DNA of 8,082 nucleotides from Gammaproteobacteria bacterium (GTDB taxonomy: Bacteria; Pseudomonadota; Gammaproteobacteria; Steroidobacterales; Steroidobacteraceae): assembly GCA_010031985.1 (NCBI GenBank), contig RGYP01000070.1:1-8082 (forward strand), given 5' to 3'. Below, in pieces: positions 6,962-8,082 of the stretch; positions within the stretch are counted from its first letter, which is position 1; every line of letters begins with the position of its first letter. The translations under genes were made by a program, and so were the position numbers. The notes beneath the pieces were generated by a model. The model ran no database searches. It was not told the origin of the DNA and saw only the letters and a program-made list of their open reading frames with translations.

Positions 6962-8082
6962 GCTTGATGTTGTTGAGCACGTCGCGTGCGCTGTCGGGAA
7001 TCGGCGTGCCCGGTCCGTAGATGCCCTTGACGCCCGCGTCGTACAGGAACTGGTAGTCCTGTTGCGGAATCACGCCACCCACGAACACGATGATCTCTCC
7101 CGAGCCCTGCTCACGCAGCGAACGGATGATCTCCGGGACCAAAGTTTTATGTCCGGCGGCGAGAGTGCTGACGCCCACTGCGTGTACGTCGTTCTCGATC
7201 GCCTGACGTGCGCATTCTTCGGGGGTTTGGAACAGCGGTCCGACGTCGACGTCGAACCCGAGATCGGCGAAGGCGCTTGCCACCACCTTGGCACCGCGAT
7301 CGTGACCGTCCTGGCCGAGTTTGGCGATCATTACTCGTGGCCGGCGACCGTGAGTCGCGGCGAACGCCGCGATGTCGCCCTGCAGCCGCGTCCAGTCTTC
7401 CTGCGATTCGTAGGCTCCCGCATACACGCCGCTCACCTCCTGCGAATTGGCACGATGCCTTCCCCACACCTGCTCGAGTGCATCGCTCACCTCACCGACC
7501 GTCGCACGCAGTCGCATGGCCTCGATGGCGAGTGCGAGCAAATTGCCCTGGCCCGATTTCGCCGCAGCCGCTATCGCGGCCAAAGCCGCAGCGACCTTGT
7601 CCGCATCACGGGTCGTGCGCAGCTGCTGCAGTCTCGCGATCTGGTTGTCGCGTACCGCGACGTTGTCGATTTCGAGAATCTCGACCGGCTCTTCCTTGTC
7701 GAGCTTGAATTTATTGACGCCGATGATGACGTCGCGGCCCGAATCGATGCGTGCCTGCTTCTCGGCAGCGCTCGCCTCGATGCGCAGCTTCGCCCAGCCG
7801 CTCTCGACGGCGCGCGTCATGCCGCCCATCGCATCGACTTCTTCGATGATGGCCCAGGCCTTGTCGGCCATCTCCTGCGTGAGCTTCTCCATCATGTAGC
7901 TGCCAGCCCAAGGGTCGACGACCTGCGTGATGTGCGTTTCTTCCTGCAGGATGAGCTGGGTGTTGCGGGCGATGCGCGCGCTGAACTCGGTCGGCAGCGC
8001 GATCGCCTCGTCGAAAGAATTGGTGTGCAGGCTTTGCGTGCCGCCGAACACCGCCGCCATGGCCTCGATGGTGGTGCGCACG
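6942..8082 (-). CDS. mcm: Methylmalonyl-CoA mutase, C-terminal part (gene runs off the window)
   Basis: The last 379 or so residues of the adenosylcobalamin-dependent mutase that converts (R)-methylmalonyl-CoA to succinyl-CoA. The visible part starts inside the catalytic TIM barrel: in fragment numbering GGTQSLHTN is at 13-21 and VVDPWAGSYMME at 54-65. A linker (about 120-245) leads to the B12-binding domain (about 248-379), with DGHDRG at 258-263, the DxHxxG motif whose His260 would be the lower cobalt ligand, then VSTLAAGHK (304-312) and GGVIPQQDY (335-343). Catalytic and B12 domains are in one chain, as in E. coli ScpA, human MUT and other large-chain mutases, so about 340 N-terminal residues should lie beyond base 8082. 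The GTG at 8081 encodes an internal Val (VRTTIEAM in homologues), not a start. It is the first cluster gene visible here and overlaps meaB by 20 nt. No small mutase subunit is visible. The isobutyryl-CoA and ethylmalonyl-CoA mutase relatives are less likely beside pccA/pccB. Confidence 0.94.
   Translation of the reverse strand, partial: VRTTIEAMAAVFGGTQSLHTNSFDEAIALPTEFSARIARNTQLILQEETHITQVVDPWAGSYMMEKLTQEMADKAWAIIEEVDAMGGMTRAVESGWAKLRIEASAAEKQARIDSGRDVIIGVNKFKLDKEEPVEILEIDNVAVRDNQIARLQQLRTTRDADKVAAALAAIAAAAKSGQGNLLALAIEAMRLRATVGEVSDALEQVWGRHRANSQEVSGVYAGAYESQEDWTRLQGDIAAFAATHGRRPRVMIAKLGQDGHDRGAKVVASAFADLGFDVDVGPLFQTPEECARQAIENDVHAVGVSTLAAGHKTLVPEIIRSLREQGSGEIIVFVGGVIPQQDYQFLYDAGVKGIYGPGTPIPDSARDVLNNIKRACDLA

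Noticed and set aside
6008..6967. A 319-codon open frame on the + strand, antisense to meaB.
   Set aside because: It mirrors the meaB coding region and has no recognisable motif; the opposite strand has an intact GTPase with all its motifs.
8079..8081. GTG at the right edge as the start of the mutase gene.
   Set aside because: Homologues have an internal VRTTIEA-like segment here; about 340 N-terminal residues are missing, so the gene is cut by the window edge.

Overview
The window is a compact, GC-rich bacterial chromosomal segment carrying six protein-coding genes and almost no non-coding DNA. Dense packing, overlapping genes and protein sequences close to proteobacterial (and mitochondrial) homologues suggest a proteobacterium, probably a gammaproteobacterium. 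That placement is inference from style and gene content; no RNA marker gene is present.

Left part (9-1847, + strand): one gene encodes a 612-residue protein that joins a FakA-type kinase module (DAK2/DhaL-like ATP domain plus the FakA central catalytic domain) to a FakB-type DegV fatty-acid-binding domain. It reads as a single-chain fatty acid kinase that would make acyl-phosphate. It meets the next gene tail to tail with only 9 bp between the stop codons, which lie in an 11-bp direct repeat.

Right part (1857-8082, all - strand): a tightly packed gene cluster, read from right to left, encodes the methylmalonyl-CoA route from propionyl-CoA to succinyl-CoA. The order of transcription is methylmalonyl-CoA mutase (5' end beyond the window), MeaB GTPase chaperone, propionyl-CoA carboxylase beta subunit, propionyl-CoA carboxylase alpha subunit (biotin carboxylase plus biotin carrier), and a VOC-fold protein in the place expected of methylmalonyl-CoA epimerase. 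Junctions are a 20-nt overlap, a 28-nt gap, a 26-nt gap and a 4-nt ATGA overlap, so one mRNA with partial translational coupling is likely. PccA/PccB carboxylate propionyl-CoA to (S)-methylmalonyl-CoA, the epimerase would give the (R) form, the B12-dependent mutase converts that to succinyl-CoA, and MeaB guards cofactor loading of the mutase. Propionyl-CoA would come from odd-chain fatty acids, branched amino acids or sterol/side-chain breakdown.

The promoters of both transcription units lie outside the window. I see no tRNA, rRNA, CRISPR array, insertion sequence or phage gene, and no stretch over 300 bases without a gene. The window is mainly ordinary core metabolism. The two points most worth a second look are the FakA-FakB fusion and the changed metal-ligand set in the presumed epimerase.
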